Below are positions 12,301 through 21,649 of a stretch of 64,000 nt of DNA, in pieces (position 1 is the stretch's first letter; each line of letters opens with the position of its first letter). Below the pieces are notes generated by a model. The model searched no databases. It was not told where the DNA came from and saw only the letters and a program-made list of their open reading frames with translations. Origin of the DNA: Diorhabda sublineata (lineage: Eukaryota > Arthropoda > Insecta > Coleoptera > Chrysomelidae). The stretch lies in NCBI RefSeq assembly GCF_026230105.1, contig NC_079485.1, forward strand, positions 21,805,572 through 21,869,571, in the 5' to 3' direction. The position numbers were made by a program, and so were the translations under genes.

Positions 12301-12940
12301 CGACATCGAAAACTGAAGTTGGCATTTCGTCTGTAATTTTTTCAATGATCATAAATGACAGTTCTTTAGAATAGTTATTTTGTATAGACGAAATTGTTGT
12401 ATTTGCGATTAGATTTTTTTTTGAACTTGACCTACACCTGTGACTGGTATATTAATTTTGCGTCCGTTCAAGCCTAGCTCAGTACACATACTTCTGATGA
12501 AGTTAGATTGTGAACCTGAGTTTAATTTCAGTTAAGCGAGATGTAATAGTAACCTAATAATTTATTGAATTGAATTTGTTTAAGCAAATGATCGCGTATT
12601 TCCCCTTTTTTGTATAAATTGATTTTGAATGTCTTTAACATTATGAGTGTCTAACGTTTCTAATATATTGCACCTTTCGTTAAGAAAGGTTTCGAGATGT
12701 GTTAATTTCGGTTTTTTTTTCTAACTTCGTTGAGTATTTTTCCCAATCGAGTTTCGTGATGGTATCAAGTTTCAAGTCCCAAGTATCAACTGATTCCTCT
12801 CAGTTCAGAAATTTTCCTAACGAATGAAAAGACTCCTTTGTAAGTATCGAGATTCTATTAGCTGTTTGGCTTTCCCATGCAAAGCTTCCTTCAAATAATA
12901 AAACTTGTGCGTATGATAATGCGATATTTGATGTTGATCG
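9400..12940 (-). mobile_element. BEL/Pao LTR retrotransposon, internally deleted and mutated
   Basis: Read on the minus strand the order is that of a BEL/Pao polyprotein. Gag remnants lie at 12,940-12,590 (WEKYSTKLEKKPKL), a decayed protease near 12,500-12,300 (ELGLNGRKINIPVTGVGQ) and the RT N-terminus at 12,142-11,864 (FWDIEECH, then DHTGRFIVNVPVR). RT body pieces follow at 11,860-10,950, where the catalytic Y-V-D-D appears eroded to an N-V-D-E-like string near 11,490. The pre-integrase region is at 10,696-10,343 (WPKNIVKLKEVIPEGKSITL, SVDELSHSMNVLVRIAQSKV). The integrase C-terminal part lies at 9,950-9,800 (YHMKRIVGNAHF, ILNSKSLPP) and continues to a QGGQYV-like end near 9,410. The DDE integrase core is missing; in its place is a hammerhead-like repeat (9,960-10,090). 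LTRs were not identified. Confidence 0.8.
9960..10090 (-). repeat. Dispersed Penelope-type repeat with hammerhead-like core, copy 1
   Basis: On the minus strand the stretch contains CTGAAGA, C, a 5-bp stem GATAA/TTATC closed by a CTTGA loop, then GAAAC, GCGC, and ATCAGAC (core at about 10,079-10,041). This is followed by the shared tail TGTAATTGTGAGTGTTGGTG and a GTAGTGG-type stretch. The same sequence recurs at 16,459-16,585 and, rearranged, at 43,861-43,975. The order CUGANGA - stem II - GAAAC - GCGC - GUC is that of a minimal hammerhead ribozyme with a two-base-pair stem III; here GTC is mutated to ATC. One extra pyrimidine follows CUGANGA. It sits where the BEL integrase core should be. 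Confidence 0.6.
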
Positions 12941-13099
12941 ATGTCTTATGATGTCTATTGATGTCGATTCACGTCAATTCATTTCATTTGAGATCATTTA
13001 GGCAATGGGATCAATGTAATCTCATTTTGGTTAATTTGATTAACTTTTTTCCTGATAATGCTCAATTTTTTTTTGGTTTGATACATCATCAGCTATACA
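12941..13099. other. Short junction between BEL and gypsy remnants
   Basis: Contains a small direct repetition of GATGTCxATTxATGTC type at about 12,940-12,975. Nothing else recognised. Confidence 0.3.
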
Positions 13100-13430
13100 G
13101 GAATGCAAAAGAACCGTGCTCGCCACATGCTTCCTGCTACGATAGACGGACGGACAGAACGCTAGTAATTTTTTGTAAAAAATCCACTAAAAAGCTGAAT
13201 ACAGGGGCAGAAATAAGTGTGATACCAAAGCATGTTCCTAAATCTATTAATTCATAGTCATAAGGTAGTTCAAACTTTAGATTACGATACCTTGGGAAAA
13301 GTCAGATTAACATGTAAACTAAATAATACTCCAGTAAACATTTTGTGTGCTCTAGTTAATACTATAAATCAGATACCATTACTCGGTATTCAATCTGCCT
13401 TAGGCTCAATTTATTGAAACGAATTGATAG
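13100..13430 (+). mobile_element. Ty3/gypsy protease fragment
   Basis: The frame reads TKKLNTGAEISVIPK near 13,185-13,230, matching the flap-proximal active-site motif of retroviral-type aspartic proteases (D-T-G-A-D/E-I-S-V-I-P) with the catalytic Asp changed to Asn. The match continues after a frame change near 13,240 (KVVQTLDYDTLGKVRLTCKL and IPLLGIQSALG). Orientation agrees with the gypsy integrase at 16,800-17,890, and both could come from one element whose middle was lost or replaced. Confidence 0.6.
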
Positions 13431-13857
13431 CGTAATAAATAGCAAAAGTAATCTTTAATTGTTGTTTCTATTGGTGATATGGAAAAGGAATTTTCAGAGG
13501 GGTTTGAGAGATTGGATGAATTTCCCAGCAATATTGGAATATAAAATTGTAACAATTTTTTGACAATAAAGCATTTCTCTCCCTCTTTATTTTAAACAAA
13601 AAAATTTTTAATTATTTATGTCACTTAAGTTAACAGAACAATATGAGCAGACAGATAAAACAATAAGCGGAAAATTAAATGCTAATTAAGTGCCTTATTA
13701 CGAAATATTTCGCTATGCGAGTTTTTGAGAAATTGGCTGTTCTGCTAACTTTAGAATGAAGTTACCAGAGTAGTGAAAACTAAATGTGCAAAATCAATAG
13801 ATAATGAAAGTAGAATGTTACCCAAATCAAATTCTGAATAAATTCTCCGTTGCTCAA
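13431..13857. other. Unassigned stretch
   Basis: No element or gene recognised between the gypsy protease and the Penelope-like RT fragment. Confidence 0.4.
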
Positions 13858-14370
13858 TTATAGAAAAAATTTTTTGTCAAAAAAATTATTATTTTTGCAT
13901 GAAACTGGTGACTGTTTTCGGAGAGTAGAGTTTTCAGTTTCAGTTTTGTTTTTTAATTGATTGTGGTATTTGTTTATCCTTTTCTTGAATATGTTGTTTA
14001 TCATTTTTTCGGGATAACTATTTTCTTTCAATGCAGTTTTTGCTTTTTGAATAGCTAAGCATCCAAATTCAGGATCTAATAGTTGGATAGATCTATCAGA
14101 CAAACTTATAATCACTGATCTTTTTTGTGACATAGGATGAGACGAATTGAAGTTTAAATATCTTGAGGACCAAGTTGGTTTCTTATACCATTCTGTTCTT
14201 ATGTTTTTGTTAATTTTATATAATGCGACATCAAGAAAATTGATTCTATTATTTTGCTCAACCTCGATTGTGAATTGAAGTTTTTTATGATAAGAATTGA
14301 ATTTTTTATTTATGTTATCAATTTGATTCTTTGGTACAGCAGTAATGTAATCATCTACATTCGGAAAAAG
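13858..14370 (-). mobile_element. Penelope-like element, C-terminal half of the reverse transcriptase
   Basis: The minus-strand frame contains NVDDYITAVPKNQID (RT catalytic motif, first residue changed from Y), LQFTIEVEQNNRINFLDVAL, TEWYKKPTWSSRYLNFNSSH and KRSVIISLSDRSIQL. These are the hallmark segments downstream of the Y-V-D-D in Penelope-like RTs (F-T-x-E-x-E-x-x-x-x-I-x-F-L-D; Y-x-K-x-T-x-S-x-R-x-L-x-x-x-S-x-H-P). The frame ends at 13,858 before the GIY-YIG domain. The upstream RT half is missing. Instead, at about 14,360-14,375, the sequence switches to a plus-strand GIY-YIG domain, so two Penelope pieces are joined head to head. Confidence 0.8.
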
Positions 14371-14374
14371 AATA

Positions 14375-14770
14375 GAATATTTATACCAAAAAACAAAAGA
14401 AATAATATTATATATAAAGTGCCTTGTACTAATTGAGACGCTGTCTACATAGGGCAGACCTCTCAATATTTACAAAATAGACTAAAAGGTCATCAATAAC
14501 TTCGTTAACGAACATATCAGTATTTCGGAAATAGACTAAGAGGTCATCAATACGATAAAAAAATAGAACTGCATTAACGAACCATGAAATATCAAAAAAA
14601 CATAAATTCAATTATAAGGATTCAAAAATTCTTAAAACGGAATCTAATACACTAAAAAGGGAATTTTTATAAATAGTTCACATTCATAAGAACGAAAAAG
14701 CTATAAATGATAAAATATCTAAATAATTTAAGTAAAATTTATAGCTCTATTTTGTAAATTCTAATAAAAT
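14375..14770 (+). mobile_element. Penelope-like element, GIY-YIG endonuclease domain
   Basis: On the plus strand: NNIIYKVPCTN, a stop (TGA where the Cys of the usual N-C-D would be), then DAVYIGQTSQYLQNRLKGHQ. This is the GIY-YIG core pair (I-I-Y for G-I-Y; Y-I-G-Q-T). A second RLRGHQ-like repetition follows, then a HKFNYKDSKILKTES-like region, a decayed FxKMVHIHKNEKAI-type segment (14,655-14,710) and LNNLS. A partial duplication of about 60 bases (TAGACTAARAGGTCATCAAT at 14,478 and 14,534) interrupts the domain. Stops make it non-functional. It faces the RT fragment at 13,858-14,370 in the opposite orientation. Confidence 0.75.
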
Positions 14771-14809
14771 TACAAATAATTCAATTGATAACTGCTATAT
14801 TTTTGAGAT

Positions 14810-14950
14810 GTAGGGACCAAGGAAAAATTAATTTTTCTTATTGGAACAAAGTTCTAAGTTGATTTTTGATATTCATGATGAATATCAAATAGATCAATAT
14901 AAATAAGCAAATTATCAGTGTCAATATCATATTTTGATAGACTTAAAATT
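14810..14950 (+). repeat. Penelope-type 3' flank repeat, copy on plus strand
   Basis: The segment includes TTAATTTTTCTTATTGGAAC, GATATTCATGATGAATATC and ATTATCAGTGTCAATATCAT, then ATTTTGATAGACTT. It matches, with moderate divergence, the reverse complement of 62,745-62,905. It follows the GIY-YIG domain, so it is probably the element's 3' non-coding region. A short palindrome (GATATTCATGATGAATATC) lies inside it. Confidence 0.6.
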
Positions 14951-15007
14951 AGTTGAAAAAAATTATCAAAAAAAAACTAATTTTAAAATAGAAGAGATCT
15001 TCACTTT

Positions 15008-15250
15008 GTGAATGTAGCCAAAAATTTATCAAATTCTATAACTCCTCATGATCCGCTTTTATATCTCCTTGGTGCTAACGCTAACTTACACAGTTTTTTA
15101 TTTATTCCCGTAGTTTTAGTAGAGCTACTCAGTAAAATTAATGAAATTAAAAATGAATACAAATCTGGAACTGATGGACTTACATTAAAAATGTTTCCCT
15201 GTCTGCCCGTTGCATTAAATGACCTTACCACTTCAATTAACATCTCAAAA
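15008..15250 (+). mobile_element. LINE reverse transcriptase fragment (N-terminal RT linker)
   Basis: The frame reads NLSNSITPHDPLLYLL, then LVELLSKINEIKNEYKSGTD, then GLTLKMFPCLPVALNDLTTS. This matches the linker and first RT helix region of CR1-like LINEs, where a K-S-x-G-x-D-G-L motif precedes the N-Y-R-P-I block. The match stops at about 15,250, where minus-strand Penelope sequence begins. Truncated on both sides. Confidence 0.6.
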
Positions 15251-15254
15251 TGTG

Positions 15255-16430
15255 CGTTGTCAGATGATTCTATTAATTTGGTTTTCCGGGTATTGATTAT
15301 TCTTCAAAGTATTTTTGAGTTTTTTTATTACTTCACGGTGATATTCTGGAGAAGTTAATTTTAATGCTCTATCTGTTAATTCTATAACGACGCTGTTTTT
15401 TTGTGATTTGGGATGGCATGAGTTATAAGAAAGATATCTTCAAGACCATGTTTCTTTTATATAATATTTAGTTTTTATTTTATCATTGATTTTAATAAGT
15501 GTCATGTCTAAGAAATTCATTTTGTTGTTGTTTTTAATTTCTAAAGTGAATTGGATACTTGGGTTAAATTTATGAAAGTTATCAAGGAATGTATTGCATT
15601 TTTTACTAGGAATTACCGCTAAATAGTCAACGTATCTTCTGAAAAACACTACATCAATATCCATATCATCCAGTATTTTCTCTTCTACATATTCCATAAC
15701 AATTTGCGCTAGACTTAAGGAAATTAGAATCCCATTGTACATCCGTTTAGTTGTTGGAAAAAGTTTTTATTTTTCAATAGCTACGTGTGTTATGAGATCA
15801 TTAGGAATATTTGTGTACATTGAGACAACGTCTAGAGATATGATTTTCTAATTGTCAGGAATATGTACTGTATCTAAAAACTGCTTGAGCAGAAATGAGT
15901 CTGGGTATATGACACTATTGGACGCATTGGTATATTCGGTTTATGTAATTTTGGAAAACCGTATAATTTTGGTGGTAAAGCATTATCTGTTTGTAATTTT
16001 TTTGCTTCATTTGCCTTGTTAGAGCCATTATTTAAAAGCTTTTTTATAAATGTAATATTTTTGTTTTGAAATATTTTGGTTAGGTCGGATTAAATTTTTT
16101 GATAAGTGTTTGTATTACTTAGTAACTCAGTCATTTTATTGTTATAATCATCGGTGTTCATTATTAGGGTTTTTTAACATTTGTCTGGTTGTAAAATTGT
16201 AATTTGAGGATTGCATCTATAAATTCTTTAGTTTTTTTCAGTTTTTTTATGATATCAGCTTCTATACTTGAAATATGTACTGTATATGATAATTTGATTT
16301 CATTTTTATATGGAAGAGCGAAATTTTCTCCAAATGATAATACTCCTCTTATATCTAAACGCATTTCAAATTCTACAAAAGCTTTAATACCCCCACCAAT
16401 TCTAAAATGCCCAGATTTCAATAAACAACT
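15255..16430 (-). mobile_element. Penelope-like element reverse transcriptase, near-complete core but broken
   Basis: On the minus strand, from 16,421 downwards: LSFGENFALPYKNEIK (N-terminal domain), a decayed stretch, NALPPKLYGFPKLHKPNIPM (about 16,000-15,940), KIISLDVVSMYTNIPNDLI (about 15,850-15,800; RT motif A with its Asp), then SLAQIVMEYVEEKILDDMDI and RRYVDYLAVIPSKKC (15,742-15,600). The catalytic tetrad Y-V-D-D has lost one Asp (RYVD-YLAV). The tail reads FTLEIKNNNKMNFLDMTLIK and KETWS, then continues after a stop to about 15,260 (CHPKSQKNSVVIELTDRALK). The GIY-YIG domain is absent. Just upstream of the 5' end lies the hammerhead-like repeat at 16,459-16,585, in the same orientation. 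Confidence 0.85.
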
Positions 16431-16458
16431 TATTCTAACTACAGACGCTAGGCTGGAA

Positions 16459-16585
16459 ATTTTTGAAACGTTGGTTGGTCATACTGCACACACAATTTAC
16501 GCTACCATTACACCAACACTCACAATTACACTGTCTGACGCGCGTTTCTATAACAAAAAGTTATCGTCTTCAGAGACTGAACACA
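16459..16585 (-). repeat. Dispersed Penelope-type repeat with hammerhead-like core, copy 2
   Basis: The minus strand reads GTCT, CTGAAGA, C, a stem ATAAC-TTTTT-GTTAT, A, GAAAC, GCGC, GTC, AGAC (core about 16,576-16,537), followed by AGTGTAATTGTGAGTGTTGG. In hammerhead terms, GTCT and AGAC would form stem I, and AAC-GCGC-GTC gives the minimal stem III with the cleavage site after GTC. It lies about 30-40 bases upstream of the Penelope-like RT fragment on the same strand, where Penelope elements are known to carry hammerhead motifs in their terminal repeats. One extra C after CUGANGA is atypical. Confidence 0.65.
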
Positions 16586-16747
16586 AACTAAAACCCATTA
16601 AATCTGAATTACCAGATTTATACTAAATTTTCTCACCAATAAACCTTCTCCCACGAAAATAATTCCAGTGGCAAAACCTCCTTGGCAGGAATCTTCACAT
16701 TTATTCTTTATCGACTAAACTATAGAGTGGGCTGTAAGGAATAGACA

Positions 16748-16769
16748 ATCCAATAATAAATTATTGGAT
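16748..16769. repeat. 22-bp perfect palindrome
   Basis: ATCCAATAAT and ATTATTGGAT flank an AA loop. It lies in the 16,630-16,800 gap between the Penelope repeat and gypsy integrase. No role can be assigned. Confidence 0.8.
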
Positions 16770-16799
16770 GCCTTTGTCCTTATTTAAACTGTTCTTATA

Positions 16800-17890
16800 T
16801 TTAGCAATTCCAATGCCATCAAAGATGGTAGAGCACAAAGAAGAGATTCAAAAAATCCTAGACAGATACCACAATGACCCAATATTTGGAGTACATGCAG
16901 ACTATTGAACTATTAATAAAAAAGAATGAATTTCAAATGGGAAAAATGGAGAAAGACGTATGGTAATATATAAAGCATTGGCACGAGTGTCAAGTAAACA
17001 AAGCTAAAACAGGTCATGAAGAGATTTTTATCATTACTGATACTGCTGTTAAATCATTCAACATACGTGTATATGTATATGTAGTGAAAACAGTTACTAT
17101 ATAACAATACTGTGTGAACTAACAAAATGCGCGGTTATGATACCGGTTAAAAGCAAAGAAGCAGAGACAGTTGTGAAAGAAATATTGGACAATTTCATAC
17201 CCATTTACGGTATAATGAAAGGAATGAAGACATACCAAGAAACAGAATATAAGAATGAAATCATGAGTACGCTAGGCGAACTATTAAAAATAAAATACAA
17301 CTTTTATACTGCTTATAATCACGAATCGATAGGGAGTTGTGGAACACTTCACCGAACGTTTAACAGGTATGTAAGAAATTTTATAAATGAATCCAGAGAT
17401 AATTGGTGTGAATTTGTGAGAATGTTTGCATATTGTTATAATACGACACCCAATACGTATTATCGTTACACTTAATTTGAATTACTTTATGAGGGAAAGC
17501 CTAGCATACCTGAATTTTCGAGTAAAAGAATTGAACTGTGTTACAATTCTGAAATATATCACAACGAATTGAAGTTTAAACTACAGTATGCACATGATCG
17601 AGCTAGAGAATTTTAACTAAAATATGAGTTAATTAGGAAACATAATTGTGAAAAAACCCACCAGTAAATTATAAGAAAAGAGACTTGGTTTTATCAAAGA
17701 AAAAGATAACAGCAAAATTTGATCCTCATTACCTACGAGCGTTTCAGATAACAAAAATAATAGGTGTGGACTGTGAAATTTCATCTCAAAGTAATAAAAG
17801 GCGAATCGTTCATAAAAACCGATTGTTTTGTATAATTCTAACGTTTGTACACAAGAATAGGGTCCGTGCATACTTTTTTTTAGCTTAACT
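16800..17890 (+). mobile_element. Ty3/gypsy integrase, frameshifted
   Basis: The zinc-binding N-terminal region is decayed at 16,860-17,010 (YHNDPIFG, then a C-H-E-C-Q-V-N-K-A-K-like stretch near 16,985). The catalytic core is open at 17,137-17,475: IPVKSKEAETVVKEILDNFI, a degraded second-Asp segment (MKTYQETEYKNEIM where K-T-D-Q-G-T-E-Y is usual, Asp to Tyr), HESIGSCGTLHRTFNRYVRN with the expected I-E-R region changed, then the conserved WCEFVRMFAYCYNTTPNTY. A C-terminal domain follows at 17,560-17,830 (LKFKLQYAHDRARE, a KGDLVLIKK-like piece, KFDPHYLRAFQITKI, RIVHKNRLF). At least two of the three acidic catalytic positions look lost. Same orientation as the protease fragment at 13,100-13,430. 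Confidence 0.8.
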
Positions 17891-18025
17891 ACGTTTAGTA
17901 TATCGTTCTTAATCACACACTATTTTCTAATTTTTTAAAACAATATATTAGTTTATGAAAAAAAAATCAATAAATTTAAATACCTAAATGACACGCCAAA
18001 ACGCATTTGTTGTCACATGACTGAG

Positions 18026-18302
18026 TGTGACGTAGAAAGTAAGTAAAAAGACTTAAGTGAGGTTAGAAGTAAATACAGTTTAAACAGAGTTGTTAGGATT
18101 CTTTAAAAAAAACACTCGCACGGCTGTGAGTATTCAATTTTGTGGAATACAAGACAATTTCAATTAGAATAGTCTTTGAAACCTTTACAAAAACACAAAT
18201 CGCACTAAACAACCAATTATCTCCACTCACAACAACAGAATGGCATTTGAAAGGCGACACGCGGCGACCACGTTTCAGTATTTACTTACTTTCTACGTCA
18301 CA
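18026..18302. mobile_element. MITE-like element with 22-bp terminal inverted repeats
   Basis: TGTGACGTAGAAAGTAAGTA at 18,026-18,045 (22 bp with two further A's) is perfectly inverted at 18,281-18,302. The interior of about 230 bp has no coding capacity. Target-site duplication was not recognised and no autonomous relative is seen in this window, so the class is unknown. Confidence 0.6.
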
Positions 18303-19499
18303 GCCGCAGTAACCAATAGAAATATGTTTTCTGTCATGTGTTATTATTGAAATTATCACCAATATATATTTGTGACTTATAATATTTCAAGTTTTAATAT
18401 AATATGAATCAACATTAATAAAAAGTGATGTATAAATATGTTAAATACCCAATTACCGACCACTAAAAGGACACTATTGTAGAGAACATTAAACATGTGA
18501 AATCAACAAGATTAGATAAACAAAAAATATTTAATGAAAAATGAGCAATATACTGTAGTCTCATCCAAGAGGGGATAATGTGACGGTTGTTAAGGTAGAA
18601 GGTCGTTAAAAAATAGGTTGAATGTGGACCACGATAAATCAATAAACGTGTTAATTCGTCCCGATCAACAAACATGTACCTTTAGAAACAATATAACATT
18701 GATCTTGTTACTCAGAAAATAATTCTGTAAATGTAAGAATCAGCAATATGTATAGTCACAGAGTTGTTAACAGTGACATTGTTATCGATGTACTCACACA
18801 CCGACATATTGTCGTAGGTCAGTAACAACAATATTGAATTACTTTTTAGTTGTTATTAAATGTCTAAGTTGAAAATATACCAGTGATTTGAAGATATGGT
18901 TTTATCATGTTCCCACTGATTAGAGGCCTCTCACGTTCGATCAACACAATATACGAGTAATAATAACATAGTCAAATAAAGTTGGTGGAAATAAAATTAT
19001 GAGGAAAAATTTCCAAAAGGCTTGGTTGTCTACGCGCGTTAATAGCGTAACCGTATATTTCTGCAATTTATGAAAAGTAACAGGTACCAAATATCAAAAA
19101 TATCTTGACATCTTATAATATATTTCCAAGTATTTTTAGATTTACTTTTATGATGACTCTAAACAAAGAATAACAGTTAATTTGAGCAGCCATATCGGAT
19201 GTTCACATGTATGACAAAAACACCAGCGTTCAGGGACGAACATATATGATTGGTCGTAGCATAAAAAACATTTTGTGCAATTTATTATATGAAGCTCAGT
19301 TGATAGGATATGTTGAAAATGAAAATATCTGCTGAGAACTGTTTTTGCTACATAGTATTTAAAGGCTATTACCATTGTATAAAGAATAGGATAGTAGGTT
19401 AACCTTATGAGGATATCATTTGATGAGGTGGACGCCACCAATAGATGGCAGTGGAGAGTTGGCGTCCACAGCACGTCTTTTCTTACTGTACGTCGTAGC
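18303..19499. other. Unassigned stretch with a strong hairpin
   Basis: No gene recognised. GTGGACGCCA at 19,428-19,437 and its exact complement TGGCGTCCAC at 19,460-19,469 form a GC-rich 10-bp hairpin stem. It lies just upstream of the P-like THAP gene and could be part of that element's terminus, but this is not shown. Confidence 0.4.
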
Positions 19500-21649
19500 T
19501 TGAATTACGTGTTTTCTTAGATTTGGTTGCCGAATTACCCCAATAACAGATGGCGCCAAAATTATTTAAAATATTATATTCAACCCTCAAGCTGTGTTGT
19601 AAAGTTTCTTTTTTTGGGTGCCTACAGCAAAGTTGCAATTTGAGTTCATTATTGTATTGTGTTCGTTGTGTTATTGTTGTTTCGTTGATTGTGCATTTGG
19701 ATTATTTTTTTATTTGAGAATCTTTGAACTTGGATATATATTTCATTTTTAAGGTGAGTGGATATTATTACAATCAATATACATCACTACTTTCTTAGTT
19801 AATATATTCAAATTATAAGAGGCGCTAGATGTATAAATGCTACAGCTTACAATTTTGAAAATAAAAACTGTATATTTAGCGAACTACTAACTAAAATGTA
19901 TTTATAAAACAAATAATCACTTCTTCTTTTCAATTTTTTAGAAATGGTTGGAAATAAGTGTGTTTATTTCAAGTGTGGACTAAGTAAGAGATTAGATCCT
20001 TCAATTAAAATGTACCGATTTCCTGTGAATGACCCTACGAGATGTCAAAAATGGATCATACACTCGGGTGAGTTATTCTTAAGACAATTATTTTTCATAA
20101 AGAAATAAAAAATAGTGAATGTGAATAAATGACTGTTTACAAATGTTCAATACTAAACATAAGTAGGTATTTAATTATCGTCAAATAAAAGATAATTCGT
20201 CCAATAGTTTTTTCTGATAATGAGTTTATTTGTATTATGGTCGCATTGCATATTATACGAGTACAATGATTTACTACAAATTCCAAATCCATTCAATCTT
20301 ATAAACTTATCAAAAATACTTGAATCATTTCAAATTAAATTTAAACTTAGAAGCCACCTTTATAGTAAAGACAAACATAATAGAATAAAACACTTTTGAA
20401 AACACTTTTCGCATTGATCCGTAACTTTCAATACAAAGCCAATGAATATAATATTTATATTAAAATCAGATTTTTTAAATATCTTTGGTACCTATATACT
20501 TAATTGTATATTTTTTATTTCTGGTTTTGTTACAATTCTTTTGAATGGTCTGTTTTGTTTGATTTTAAAAACTCTTGTTAAAAATAAGCATGAGAGTGTT
20601 TTTGCCGTTGTTGTGAGCATACCAAGAAATTTCAATGATGTGTAGTTGTTTTTGAGAATGATACACAGGTATGAAATTATCTTTACACAATTCGGGAAAA
20701 TTCTGTCATTCCGACGATGATATAAGATACAAATAGGGAAATTCCAAATAAGGGTACTACTAGTTGATATTCCATTTATGCCCGTTATTGAAATAAAATA
20801 AATTCAAGTTTTTGAACAAAAAAAATACTACTTTACCATAACCATTACAATAAATATGTATGTTAACATTGATGTTCCTTATTTCAGGTAATGCTGTTTT
20901 GGCAAACCTAAGCCACAAATCCCTAAGAAGTAAGCTGATCTGCAGCAAACATTTCAGTGAAAATATAAGTCAACCTAAAAGATTGCCTACTACTGCTGTA
21001 CCATTCCGCTACAAAAATGATGAAGGTTCAGAAAGTGAATCGGATAGGGAAAATTTGGATGAACAAATAATCCAATTGAATATTTCCTCACATCCACAAA
21101 CATATTCAAATAGTGATTTCATTGCCCAGATTCATTCCAGAAACATTGACATGACAGATACTTCTATCAGTAACCATGAAGATGAAGAGTGGTTGAAAGA
21201 GTTACAGAACCTTCAATCTAGTTCTATGGGAATTGGAGGTAGGAAGTAGTCATTGCAAGAAGAAAATAAACGGTTGAGAAAGGAACTAACCAATGCTAGG
21301 AAAAAAGTCAATAACCTGAATACTCAATTGAGAGCTAAAAAAAAAAAGAATTATGAAAACGCAATTCTCTGCGAACGTTTTGTATGGAGAAGGAACTCTC
21401 ACGAATTTTACAAAATCTCTTGCGAATATACAATTACAACAATAGATGAAATCCCCATGGTTACTATCTGAAAAGAAAACTGCCCTGTCATTATTTTATA
21501 AAGGACCTAAGACATACAGATATTTGCAACAAAAAGGGTTTATTTTGCCAGCAATATCAACAGTAAAATCATGGGTTGGCAATTTCCGTTGCAAACCTGG
21601 ATTCAAAAAATTCGAAAACATTAATAATATTATATATTATTATATATAA
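19500..21649 (+). pseudogene. P-element-like transposase gene with THAP zinc finger, spliced and broken
   Basis: A THAP-type C2CH zinc finger is encoded across two exons. Exon A runs from 19,942 (acceptor TTTTTTAG) with ATG at 19,944 to 20,067 (donor GTGAGT); it carries Cys pair NKCVYFKCG, MYRFP and QKW. Exon B starts at 20,888 (acceptor TTATTTCAG) and supplies LICSKHF and LPTTAVPF. Splice phases agree (one base plus two), which supports the model. A non-coding first exon may end at 19,753 (AAG|GTGAGT). Exon B continues with an acidic region to a TAG at 21,247, then in the same frame a coiled-coil-like stretch (LQEENKRLRKELTNARKKVN). A frameshift near 21,385 follows, then an HTH-like block SEKKTALSLFYKGPKTYRYL and LPAISTVKSW (21,460-21,575). 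Domain order THAP, coil, LSLFYKSP-type block matches P-element/THAP9 transposases. The RNase H-like catalytic part is absent. Single stop plus frameshift suggest a dead copy. Confidence 0.75.
20068..20887 (+). other. Intron of the P-like THAP gene
   Basis: Bounded by GTGAGT and TTATTTCAG, 820 bp, AT-rich, no coding content. P elements carry introns, though usually much shorter ones, so this one may have received insertions. Confidence 0.6.

Noticed and set aside
20442..20645. 67-codon hydrophobic open frame
   Set aside because: Lies wholly inside the intron of the P-like gene and shows T-rich low-complexity composition.
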